From NCBI GenBank assembly GCA_017619335.1, contig JAFZSP010000025.1, positions 1 to 42,260 on the forward strand: a stretch of DNA of 42,260 nucleotides, written 5' to 3'. The DNA comes from Bacteroidaceae bacterium (GTDB taxonomy: Bacteria; Bacteroidota; Bacteroidia; Bacteroidales; Bacteroidaceae). Numbering within the stretch: the first letter of the stretch is position 1; every line of letters starts with the position of its first letter. Shown piece after piece: positions 9,001 through 15,273 of this stretch. Under the pieces are notes generated by a model. It worked only from the letters and a program-made list of their open reading frames with translations, was not told where the DNA came from and did not search any database. Made by a program: the position numbers and the translations under genes.

Positions 9001-11091
9001 TTAATAAAGTGGTTTCACATTCTGACGCTGTATTGCCGTGGATTTGGTGCGGCCCAAGGGTGTGATCTTCAAGTTATCGAAATAAGGAGTAGAGACGCGG
9101 CGCTCTTTCAAAGGAGCTATCAAGCCTGCCATGCCCTTGCCGTAGTGATTCGAAGTGGCCTGCACGACCTCGATTCCATCGACGTAGCCCGTAATCTGGT
9201 CGCCTTCGAAACGAAGCTTGAGGTTGTGCCATTCGAGGGCAGAGATATTGCTAAGCACAGCCTCGTCCAACGTGTATTCGCCGCCAATCTCCACGTCCTT
9301 TCGGGCAAGGATGATGGCTTGCTGTTCCTTGTCGCCAATGAGTTCTTTCTTGTCGAGCTTCCCACGAGTAAGGATGAGCGTTACTTTCCCTTTATCGTCC
9401 ATCTTCAGATAGTAACCTTTGGCCCAGATGCCATAGCCAGAACCTACATCACAGAGGCGACCCATCACACCGGCCTCATCGCCAGGATTGAGATACACGT
9501 CGGCACTGACTTCGTAGTCCTGCCAGTCTGCATCGCCCAGAATGGTGTAGTGGTGCCATTCGGGTGCCCAGCTGAGGGTGTGGGAACCGACTACCTGCTG
9601 GATGCAGGTATTATCATTGAACATTGGTGCATTAACCAGTTCGAAGCATCCTATCAGGTCTGCCAGATAGTGAGGCAGATAGCCCCATTCGGAAGGATTT
9701 CTGTACTGCTCGAAGTCGTCCTCGTAGGGGATGGGGAAGGGTAGGGAGGCTGGGATATCGGCAAATGTCCCTTTCTGCTGCCCTGTTGTCGTGGAAAGGG
9801 AATAGACTGCGTTTGGTTTCAAAGTGATGGAGAAACTACGGTTCTTGGGAGTGATGTCCTTCAAGCGCACGAATTGTTGCAGCGAGTCACTGTACCATAC
9901 ACAGAGCTTACCTGTGGCAAGTCCGTCGGTCACATCTATCTTAATCTTCTGTGCTTTCTTCGCCCCTTTCGTCTCAGCGATGATGCTGTAGTCACCCGTC
10001 TGTGGGTCGCGCATCGTCACCATAGAACCACCATCAGGGAGATTCAGACAACCATCGTCGATGTATCGCCAGCCCACACGGGTAAACTGACCATAGTGCG
10101 CATACCCCCAAAGCGCTTCGCGTACAAGGTAGTGCCCGCTCCACGGTTCCTGAGCAAGGAGCATCGGTGGTTCCTTGCTATAAGGCTCCAACGGATATGT
10201 AGCACCGATGTCATACCAGTTGACGACCTTGGTTGCTCCGCTGATGATGTAGTTCTGGTTGAAGCAGTGGACGATGCTGATGAGGCAGTCGAAGCCAGGG
10301 AGATACACGTGGTCTTCGCTGTTCCAAATGGGCTTGCCCATATCCTCTGCCATCTTGCGTTCTTCAGAAGTCAATTGTATTTCGCTGAACGTATGGGCGC
10401 AGATTGCATCAAGGGCATCACGCAGTTCTTCGTCTTCCTGCATCCGCTTGAGAAACTCCATCTTCTTATTGCCCCAGTTGCCGAAACCGTGTAGCTTTAC
10501 GTCGCGAAAGCCGCGTTCGTTCATGGCTCTGCGCAGATGCTTGGCGAAGTCGGCGTTCCATCCTTTCTCGTTGTGGCAGCCTAAAGCATCCAGTTCCAGA
10601 CCGTGCACCTCACGCAGTCCTTGAAGCCAATCCACGTAGTAATCCACCATATTGTCTGACCAGTAATTGCCCACCCAGGCAGGGGCACTCCACGAAGTAG
10701 CGTCAAGAGCAAGAGCCGGATTACGCCGTTTCGCCTCCTGCATCACCCACCACATATAGCCACGCAGGTAGTTGTGGTCGCCCTGATAGTGGCTATGGGA
10801 GGGCATCGAGCCTTGGGTGCTGTTGCCGTCACCGGGCACCTCCACGAGGAGGGCACTGACGCTGGCTCCGAACAACGGTTTATACACCATATCCATAATC
10901 TGTGAGCGCTGCGGTTCGGGGTAGTCCTTGAGCAGCACTGCGGTGGCGCCGCCACCGTTGACGGCACCGATACCGTCAAACCGTTTACCCGTCTGTGGGT
11001 TCGTGATGCGTACAGTCTGCGTACGTCCGGCGGACGCTGCTCCGGCTGTCACTGCCACCGTCATCAAGAGCGTAAAGAGAATCTTTTTCAT
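9001..11091 (-). CDS. GH59 galactocerebrosidase-like beta-galactosidase
   Basis: An exported glycosidase of 696 residues related to animal galactocerebrosidase. The clearest match is the N-terminal barrel: RFDGIGAVNGGGATAVLL, YPEPQRSQIMDMVYKP and GDGNSTQGSMPSHSHY parallel the FDGIGAVSGGGATSRLL-type block of that enzyme. From the ATG at 11091 the likely acid/base is Glu175 in ALGCHNEKG and the nucleophile Glu259 in IWNSEDHVY. A beta-rich domain follows, then a C-terminal LamG-like sandwich (about 465-685, with FEGDQITGYVDGIEV). Signal peptide about 1-21. A TTG six bases upstream is also in frame, but ATG is preferred. GH59 is a small family and unusual in a mannan operon; here it may remove terminal beta-galactose from side chains. 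The beta-galactosidase activity is inferred from the family, the substrate from context. Confidence 0.87.
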   Translation of the reverse strand: MKKILFTLLMTVAVTAGAASAGRTQTVRITNPQTGKRFDGIGAVNGGGATAVLLKDYPEPQRSQIMDMVYKPLFGASVSALLVEVPGDGNSTQGSMPSHSHYQGDHNYLRGYMWWVMQEAKRRNPALALDATSWSAPAWVGNYWSDNMVDYYVDWLQGLREVHGLELDALGCHNEKGWNADFAKHLRRAMNERGFRDVKLHGFGNWGNKKMEFLKRMQEDEELRDALDAICAHTFSEIQLTSEERKMAEDMGKPIWNSEDHVYLPGFDCLISIVHCFNQNYIISGATKVVNWYDIGATYPLEPYSKEPPMLLAQEPWSGHYLVREALWGYAHYGQFTRVGWRYIDDGCLNLPDGGSMVTMRDPQTGDYSIIAETKGAKKAQKIKIDVTDGLATGKLCVWYSDSLQQFVRLKDITPKNRSFSITLKPNAVYSLSTTTGQQKGTFADIPASLPFPIPYEDDFEQYRNPSEWGYLPHYLADLIGCFELVNAPMFNDNTCIQQVVGSHTLSWAPEWHHYTILGDADWQDYEVSADVYLNPGDEAGVMGRLCDVGSGYGIWAKGYYLKMDDKGKVTLILTRGKLDKKELIGDKEQQAIILARKDVEIGGEYTLDEAVLSNISALEWHNLKLRFEGDQITGYVDGIEVVQATSNHYGKGMAGLIAPLKERRVSTPYFDNLKITPLGRTKSTAIQRQNVKPLY

Positions 11092-11104
11092 TATCAATTA
11101 TATA

Positions 11105-11174
11105 TTTTACATTCTACATTCTACATTTTCCATTCTACATTTTCCATTCTACATTTTCCATTCTCCATTGTCCA
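11105..11174. repeat. Intergenic tandem repeat of CATTCTACATTTTC-type units (family B)
   Basis: The gap between the regulator and the GH59 gene is almost entirely a low-complexity repeat. About three 14-bp units (on the minus strand GAATGGAAAATGTA) are followed by CCATTCTCCATTGTCC. The 12-mer CCATTCTCCATT (11158-11169) recurs exactly inside the epimerase gene at 12665-12676. No promoter box is visible here, so GH59 is probably transcribed from further upstream. Confidence 0.75.
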
Positions 11175-12041
11175 TCACACCAACCTCTTTTTCTTCTGGA
11201 ACGCCTCCCGGAACTCCTTGGGTGAGCAGCCTTTCTTCTTGCGGAACAGGCGGTTGAAGTTAGAGAGCGTATTGAAGCCGCAGTCGAAACAGATACCCTG
11301 CACGGTGTCCTCTGAATCCACCAGCAGGCGGGCCGCCATCCCGATGCGGAAATCAATGATGTACTCCGTCAGCGAACGCCCCGTGCGCTGGCGGAAGAAA
11401 CGGGAGAAGGCCACGGGCGCCATCCCGATCAGGTCGGCCAGCGTCTCCAACCGGATATCCTCCTGATAATGACGGGCGACATACTCCTGCACCTTGTTGA
11501 CGCGCCGACTCTCGCTCTTCGTCTCTATACGCGCAAAGGCAGAGGACGACAGCGTGCGTGCCTCCTCACACAGTGACAGTTCATACATGATTTCCAGGAA
11601 CATCAGCACCGCGTGGAACCCTTCACAGTGCTCTGCCAGCGCGTTCAATCGCGAATAGACTTTCATAATAGCCGGCAGGGGGAAGGCCAACCCGCAGCGC
11701 GCCCGTTCCAGCATGTGACGAATGCTGTCAAACTGGTTCTTCCGCAGGAGGCTGTCAGGCAAGATGTCACCCGTGAACTGGATGGTGATCTCACGGATGT
11801 CCTTTCGCGTGCAATCGCCCTGTTCCCACACGTGTTCCAGGTCGGGGCTGGTGATGAGCACCAGGTCGTAGTCACCAATGACCTCACTGTTGTCGCCCAC
11901 CGTGCGGCGCACCCCCACGGCGTGCTCCGTGAAGTTCAACTCGAACTCGGGGTGACAATGGATGGGATAGTCGAAAGCCGTCTTGTGGCGGTCGGCCACA
12001 TAGAAGCAGTCACGTTCCGTGAGCGGCGTGATTTCCCGCAT
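11175..12041 (-). CDS. AraC-family transcriptional regulator of the mannan operon
   Basis: A DNA-binding regulator with an N-terminal cupin-like sensor domain (about 15-150; YPIHCHPEFELNF, then a GDYDLVLITSPDLEHVW segment) and a C-terminal AraC double helix-turn-helix (about 185-285; LETLADLIGMAPVAFSRFFR and CFDCGFNTLSNFNRLFRK). It probably senses a mannan-derived sugar and controls the surrounding genes. Start choice: ATG 12083 would overlap the epimerase gene by 32 bp. The ATG at 12041 (MREITPLTERDCFYVADR) begins just where family members usually begin and lies 10 bp after the epimerase stop, so I prefer it. ATG 12062 is a third option. There is no signal peptide, so it is cytoplasmic. Being inside the operon, it would autoregulate. 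Confidence 0.9.
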   Translation of the reverse strand: MREITPLTERDCFYVADRHKTAFDYPIHCHPEFELNFTEHAVGVRRTVGDNSEVIGDYDLVLITSPDLEHVWEQGDCTRKDIREITIQFTGDILPDSLLRKNQFDSIRHMLERARCGLAFPLPAIMKVYSRLNALAEHCEGFHAVLMFLEIMYELSLCEEARTLSSSAFARIETKSESRRVNKVQEYVARHYQEDIRLETLADLIGMAPVAFSRFFRQRTGRSLTEYIIDFRIGMAARLLVDSEDTVQGICFDCGFNTLSNFNRLFRKKKGCSPKEFREAFQKKKRLV

Positions 12042-12051
12042 GATATGCGGC

Positions 12052-13329
12052 TCATGATCCATGGGAGAGAGGGGTTCTGACATTATCAGTGGATTTAGTT
12101 AATAGTTGGGAGACTCGTTGTATGATTTCCAGACACATACGGCTGTTATGATAGGGACACTTCCAGAAGCCGGCGTGGTCGTCGTCCAGGTTCACCGTGC
12201 CGTCGGCACGGATACTCCAGTACCACTCGCCGCGCTCGTGATCCACGAGGTGCTCCCTGATATACGCCCAGCAGCGCAGCGCCCGCTCCAGGGCCGCCTC
12301 GTCGCCGAAGTGCTGGTAGAGGTTCAGGAACCCCACCACGGCCTCGGCCTGCACCCACCAATGGCGGTCCTCGTCACCGCTCTCGTAGGCTAAGGAGCCG
12401 TCGGCACGTAGCCCTTCCAAGCTCGCCTGCGCCACCTCACGCACCACGGGACTCACCTTATTTAATATACGCGGGTCGTTCAGCGCCAGCGCCGCCTCAT
12501 GCAGCAGCCACGAGCACTCAATGTCATGACCATAGCTGGCGGTGGTGCTCATCCGCGTCCAGTCCATCTGGAAGAAGAGGTCCAGATGATGCATCTCGGG
12601 ATGCAGGATACGGGAACAGAACAGCTCGATGAGTCGGCGAATTGAATTCATAATTTTCCACTGTCCATTCTCCATTTTCCATTTTACATCCTGCTGCGCC
12701 AGCAGCAGGTTGGTATAGGGTTCCAATATATGCAGATGAGTGTTCTGGCTCTTGGGGTAGTTCTCGTCCTTGGCCGAGAGGCGCATATCGCTGATGGTCT
12801 GCCAGTCACGCGTGCAGGCCTCTATGTAACCGCCGTAGGTGTTGTCCCAGCCATAGCGCTCCGTGACCTCATAGAGCTCCAGCGCCGTCTGCAGGGCGCA
12901 ACGGTCACCCATGGCACGTGCATACTCTGAGAAACCATAGATCATGAAACCGATGGCGTAGAACTGCTTCCGCGTGTCTAATGGCTCACCCTCTGCCGTC
13001 ACGCTCCAGAACGTGCCGCCGTATTCGCGGTCTATGAAATGACGGAGGATATAATCCCTCGTCATCGTGGCAGCCTCCAGCAGCTCAGTCAACAGCCCCG
13101 GCTCCGTCCCCTCCCCCTGCAGCACCCGGTAGGCCGCGGAGAACGTCCACAGCAGACGAGCATAAAGCACCGCTCCGCGGGGCGCGTCCTTCACCAGCTC
13201 GCCACGGCCCGTCATTTGGCCATACCACCCGCCGCGCTCGTGGTCCCGCATCTGGTGGAGCCAGAAGGGCAGGATCGTCTGTGTCAGACAGGCGGCAGTC
13301 TCGCTGCGTAAGGTCTCTAAAGCTGTCAT
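12052..13329 (-). CDS. Cellobiose/mannobiose 2-epimerase (AGE superfamily)
   Basis: A cytoplasmic epimerase of 425 residues that would convert beta-1,4-mannobiose to mannosylglucose (and cellobiose to glucosylmannose), feeding the GH130 phosphorylase. The (alpha/alpha)6-barrel motifs of the family are present: ERGGWYGQMTGRGE, KQFYAIGFMIYGFSEYA, NTHLHILEPYTNL, SYGHDIECSWLLHEAA, RHWWVQAEAVVGFLNLY and FWKCPYHNSRMCLEI, including the conserved histidines. It is the first gene of the leftward operon; a TACCTTTG promoter box lies about 30 bp upstream of the ATG. Odd feature: residues about 214-230 (DVKWKMENGQWKIMNSI) sit in the loop between YTNL and LIELF and are encoded by short repeats also found elsewhere in the window. 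This makes the loop several residues longer than I expect for the family. Confidence 0.92.
   Translation of the reverse strand: MTALETLRSETAACLTQTILPFWLHQMRDHERGGWYGQMTGRGELVKDAPRGAVLYARLLWTFSAAYRVLQGEGTEPGLLTELLEAATMTRDYILRHFIDREYGGTFWSVTAEGEPLDTRKQFYAIGFMIYGFSEYARAMGDRCALQTALELYEVTERYGWDNTYGGYIEACTRDWQTISDMRLSAKDENYPKSQNTHLHILEPYTNLLLAQQDVKWKMENGQWKIMNSIRRLIELFCSRILHPEMHHLDLFFQMDWTRMSTTASYGHDIECSWLLHEAALALNDPRILNKVSPVVREVAQASLEGLRADGSLAYESGDEDRHWWVQAEAVVGFLNLYQHFGDEAALERALRCWAYIREHLVDHERGEWYWSIRADGTVNLDDDHAGFWKCPYHNSRMCLEIIQRVSQLLTKSTDNVRTPLSHGS
12641..12689 (-). repeat. Composite short repeat inside the epimerase gene (families A and B)
   Basis: The plus strand carries AATTCATAATT (12645-12655) followed by CCATTCTCCATT (12665-12676) and CCATTTTAC. 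The first 11-mer recurs exactly twice at 36368-36399 inside a giant surface protein gene. The second 12-mer recurs in the spacer after the regulator. On the minus strand it is translated as KWKMENGQWKIMNS without breaking the frame. Confidence 0.78.
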
Positions 13330-13358
13330 AATCGTTGGTTTTTTGTTGAATTCGGCGG

Positions 13359-13366
13359 CAAAGGTA
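13359..13366 (-). promoter_or_regulatory. Predicted -7 box (TACCTTTG) of the mannan operon
   Basis: On the minus strand the box reads TACCTTTG, a perfect match to the Bacteroidota TAnnTTTG -7 element, about 30 bp before the epimerase ATG. A clear -33 TTTG is not visible. A small inverted repeat, AGTCT-n6-AGACT, lies just upstream (about 13373-13388) and could bind a regulator. Confidence 0.55.
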
Positions 13367-13514
13367 TAAAAAAGTCTTCACTCAGACTCCCTTTTTCATA
13401 ACAAAAACCACCACTTCGCCCGCCGCGCCCCTTTTTCAACCCGTTTTTTCCATTTTCTGCGCTCTTTTTTCACTGGTTTGACAAAAGAAAAAGAGGGGAA
13501 AAGGCGGCAAAATC

Positions 13515-13552
13515 TTTTTCCTTTGGCGGAAAAATTTTCCTTTAACGGAAAA
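13515..13552. promoter_or_regulatory. Two tandem TTTCC-n6-GGAAA palindromes, possible operator
   Basis: TTTTTCC-tttggc-GGAAAAA (13515-13534) is followed directly by TTTTCC-tttaac-GGAAAA (13535-13552). The two palindromes have the same 6-nt loop length and a spacing near 20 bp, about two helical turns. A third TTTCC starts at 13558. This fits a two-dimer operator upstream of the rightward promoter. The protein that would bind is unknown. Confidence 0.45.
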
Positions 13553-13556
13553 AATG

Positions 13557-13599
13557 CTTTCCTCTCGCAGATTTTTCTGTTAGAGGAAAGTCTTTTTTT
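13557..13599 (+). terminator. Long hairpin followed by a T-tract, terminator-like
   Basis: CTTTCCTCT (13557-13565) pairs with AGAGGAAAG (13582-13590). The inner arms CAGA/TCTG close a small T-rich loop, and TCTTTTTTT follows. This has the form of an intrinsic terminator on the plus strand, yet no plus-strand gene precedes it. It may insulate the promoter at 13611, or be a regulatory palindrome. Confidence 0.4.
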
Positions 13600-13610
13600 A
13601 AAAAAATGTG

Positions 13611-13618
13611 TAATTTTG
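13611..13618 (+). promoter_or_regulatory. Predicted -7 box (TAATTTTG) of the dipeptidase/giant-protein operon
   Basis: TAATTTTG matches the Bacteroidota TAnnTTTG element and lies 50 bp before the ATG at 13669. The expected -33 region is an A/T tract without a clear TTTG. It is the only good promoter box I see before the following seven tandem genes. Confidence 0.5.
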
Positions 13619-13628
13619 CAGCGATTTT

Positions 13629-13640
13629 CAGATAAATCTG
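13629..13640. promoter_or_regulatory. 12-bp palindrome CAGATAAATCTG at the predicted transcript start
   Basis: A perfect palindrome about 10 bp after the -7 box. It also sits within a wider imperfect hairpin (GATTT pairing with AAATC). A related CAGATTTTTCTG forms the core of the hairpin at 13557-13590, so this may be one of two sites for the same regulator. Confidence 0.4.
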
Positions 13641-13668
13641 CGTTTCTACTATCAAAAACAACAAAGAT

Positions 13669-15231
13669 ATGAGACAGACCATCTTTAAGCAGACAATTCT
13701 CGTCGCCGCATTGCTGACGGGAATAACGATGTCTTTCACCAGTTGTTCAGACCAAGGCGACAATCCCGTGATTAACGAACCGACACAGCCTGAGAGCTAC
13801 GAAAGCGTGCTCAGTTTTTTCAAGGAGATTAATGCCGTTCCTCGTCCCAGCCGGTACGAAGACCAGATGCGCGAGTACCTGAGAGACTTTGCCCAGCAGC
13901 GTGGGTTGGTAGTCGTCGAGAATACAGGAAACATCATTATCTACAAGAATGCCACTGCAGGGATGGAACAGGCGCCGATGGTTTGTCTGCAGACCCACAT
14001 GGATATGGTCTGTGTGGCAGCCGACGGTTACCAGATTGATTTCCTGACACAGGGCATTGAGCAGTACGACGACGGGCAGTATATCTGGAGCAAAGACCAT
14101 CTGACCTCTTTGGGAGCCGATGACGGTATCGGGATGGCCATCGTGCTGGCATTGTTGGACAGTCGGAACGTGGCTCACGGTCCCCTGGAGTGCGTGTTCA
14201 CCTGGAATGAGGAAGACGGGTTGGACGGTTCAGCAGTGCTCGAGCCGGGTGTGCTGAAGAGTTCCTATATGATTAATATCGACTGGGAGGATGAAGGCCA
14301 GACCTGTCTGGGTACGGCCGGCGGCATCATGATGGATATCTTGATGTCATACCAAAAGGAAATGGCTGGCGAAGGCACGGTAGCACTCACCCTCCGCGTG
14401 AACGGCCTGACAGGTGGTCACAGTGGTATGAACATCGTTAACGGCGGAGCCAACGCCATCAAGCTGATGGGCGACTTCCTTTACACCCAAAGCGGTGACA
14501 TCCGCATTGCCCACTTCTGCGGCGGTTCGGCCTCCAACGCCATCGCGGCATCGGCCGAAGCCACCGTGGTGGTGCCAGAGAGCCTGAAAGATGCTTTCAT
14601 CCTGCAGTTCGACACCTTCATGGGTGCGGCCAGGCAGCAGTATGCCGCCACCGACCCCGCCCTGACGTGGGACGTCGCAGCCACCGAGACAGAGACCTGT
14701 CTGACGGCCGCTGCCACCGCCATCCTGCTGGAAGGACTGGCAACAGCTCCCCAGGGCGTGATGGAATGGAGCACCCAGGTGGAGAATATGTTCGAGACCT
14801 CCAACAACGTGGGACTCATCGATATGAACGACCATGAATGTGCCATCAGTTACTACGTGCGCGGCTTCCAGAACGAGAAGATGAATGCCATTGCTGACGG
14901 CATCGAGGCAGCATACGGCGTGGGAACATCCGGCACCGAGAGCGACCGCTATTCCTCCTACTCTGCCTGGACACAGGACATTAACAGCCCATTGCTGTCC
15001 TATTCACAGAATATCTGGCGCAGCCTCTTCGGAACCGAGATGCAGCTGGTCAGGATTGGTGCCGGAATGGAACCCTCCAACTTCTCCGTTACCTATCCCG
15101 ATATGCAAATCTTCTGCTACGGCCCCAACGTCTTTGATGCCCACACCGTGAACGAGCACGTGGAGATCAGCTCCATCGCCCGCACCTGGCAGTTTACCCT
15201 CGAGCTGTTGAAGAGCATCAGCACCTTATAA
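13669..15231 (+). CDS. Exported lipoprotein aminoacyl-histidine dipeptidase (PepD-like, M20)
   Basis: Zinc dipeptidase of the M20 PepD type, 520 residues, about the usual length plus an export signal. N-terminal signal sequence 1-25 followed by Cys26 (SFTSC) looks like a lipobox, so it should be membrane-anchored in the periplasm or at the outer membrane rather than cytosolic like most PepD enzymes. Family motifs: NAVPRPSRYEDQM; His110 and Asp112 in LQTHMDMVC; the bridging Asp151 in SLGADDGIGMA; the base Glu181 in WNEEDGLDG; GLTGGHSGMNI (about 246-256); and a C-terminal VFDAHTVNEHVEI. It is first in a string of seven plus-strand genes, 42 bp before the next. Its first roughly 18 codons and the preceding acaacaaagat leader closely resemble those of the giant-protein gene at 20431, though the mature proteins are unrelated. 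It lacks the type IX-like tail. Confidence 0.9.
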   Translation: MRQTIFKQTILVAALLTGITMSFTSCSDQGDNPVINEPTQPESYESVLSFFKEINAVPRPSRYEDQMREYLRDFAQQRGLVVVENTGNIIIYKNATAGMEQAPMVCLQTHMDMVCVAADGYQIDFLTQGIEQYDDGQYIWSKDHLTSLGADDGIGMAIVLALLDSRNVAHGPLECVFTWNEEDGLDGSAVLEPGVLKSSYMINIDWEDEGQTCLGTAGGIMMDILMSYQKEMAGEGTVALTLRVNGLTGGHSGMNIVNGGANAIKLMGDFLYTQSGDIRIAHFCGGSASNAIAASAEATVVVPESLKDAFILQFDTFMGAARQQYAATDPALTWDVAATETETCLTAAATAILLEGLATAPQGVMEWSTQVENMFETSNNVGLIDMNDHECAISYYVRGFQNEKMNAIADGIEAAYGVGTSGTESDRYSSYSAWTQDINSPLLSYSQNIWRSLFGTEMQLVRIGAGMEPSNFSVTYPDMQIFCYGPNVFDAHTVNEHVEISSIARTWQFTLELLKSISTL

Positions 15232-15273
15232 AGAAACAAAGGAAAGAAGAAAACAACAAAAACACATCATACA

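Larger units (their letters stand above)
13330..13668. other. Divergent intergenic control region between the two operons
   Basis: 339 bp with no credible gene, separating the leftward mannan operon from the rightward dipeptidase/giant-protein operon. It is AT-rich and low in complexity compared with the flanks. It holds one promoter box for each direction, tandem TTTCC/GGAAA palindromes, a T-tailed hairpin and a 12-bp palindrome, listed separately. Between 13389 and 13514 I see only A/T- and C-rich tracts with no clear site. Confidence 0.8.

Noticed and set aside
11105..11174. Possible CRISPR array or small RNA in the repeated spacer.
   Set aside because: The units are about 14 bp and contiguous with no unique spacers; it is a simple tandem repeat.
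12042..12083. Regulator start at 12083 with a 32-bp overlap of the epimerase gene.
   Set aside because: Possible, but the ATG at 12041 begins at the usual family N-terminus and leaves a normal 10-bp gap.
13557..13599. Riboswitch or attenuator for the dipeptidase operon.
   Set aside because: The hairpin lies upstream of the only good promoter box, so it would not be in that transcript; no known riboswitch motif is visible.
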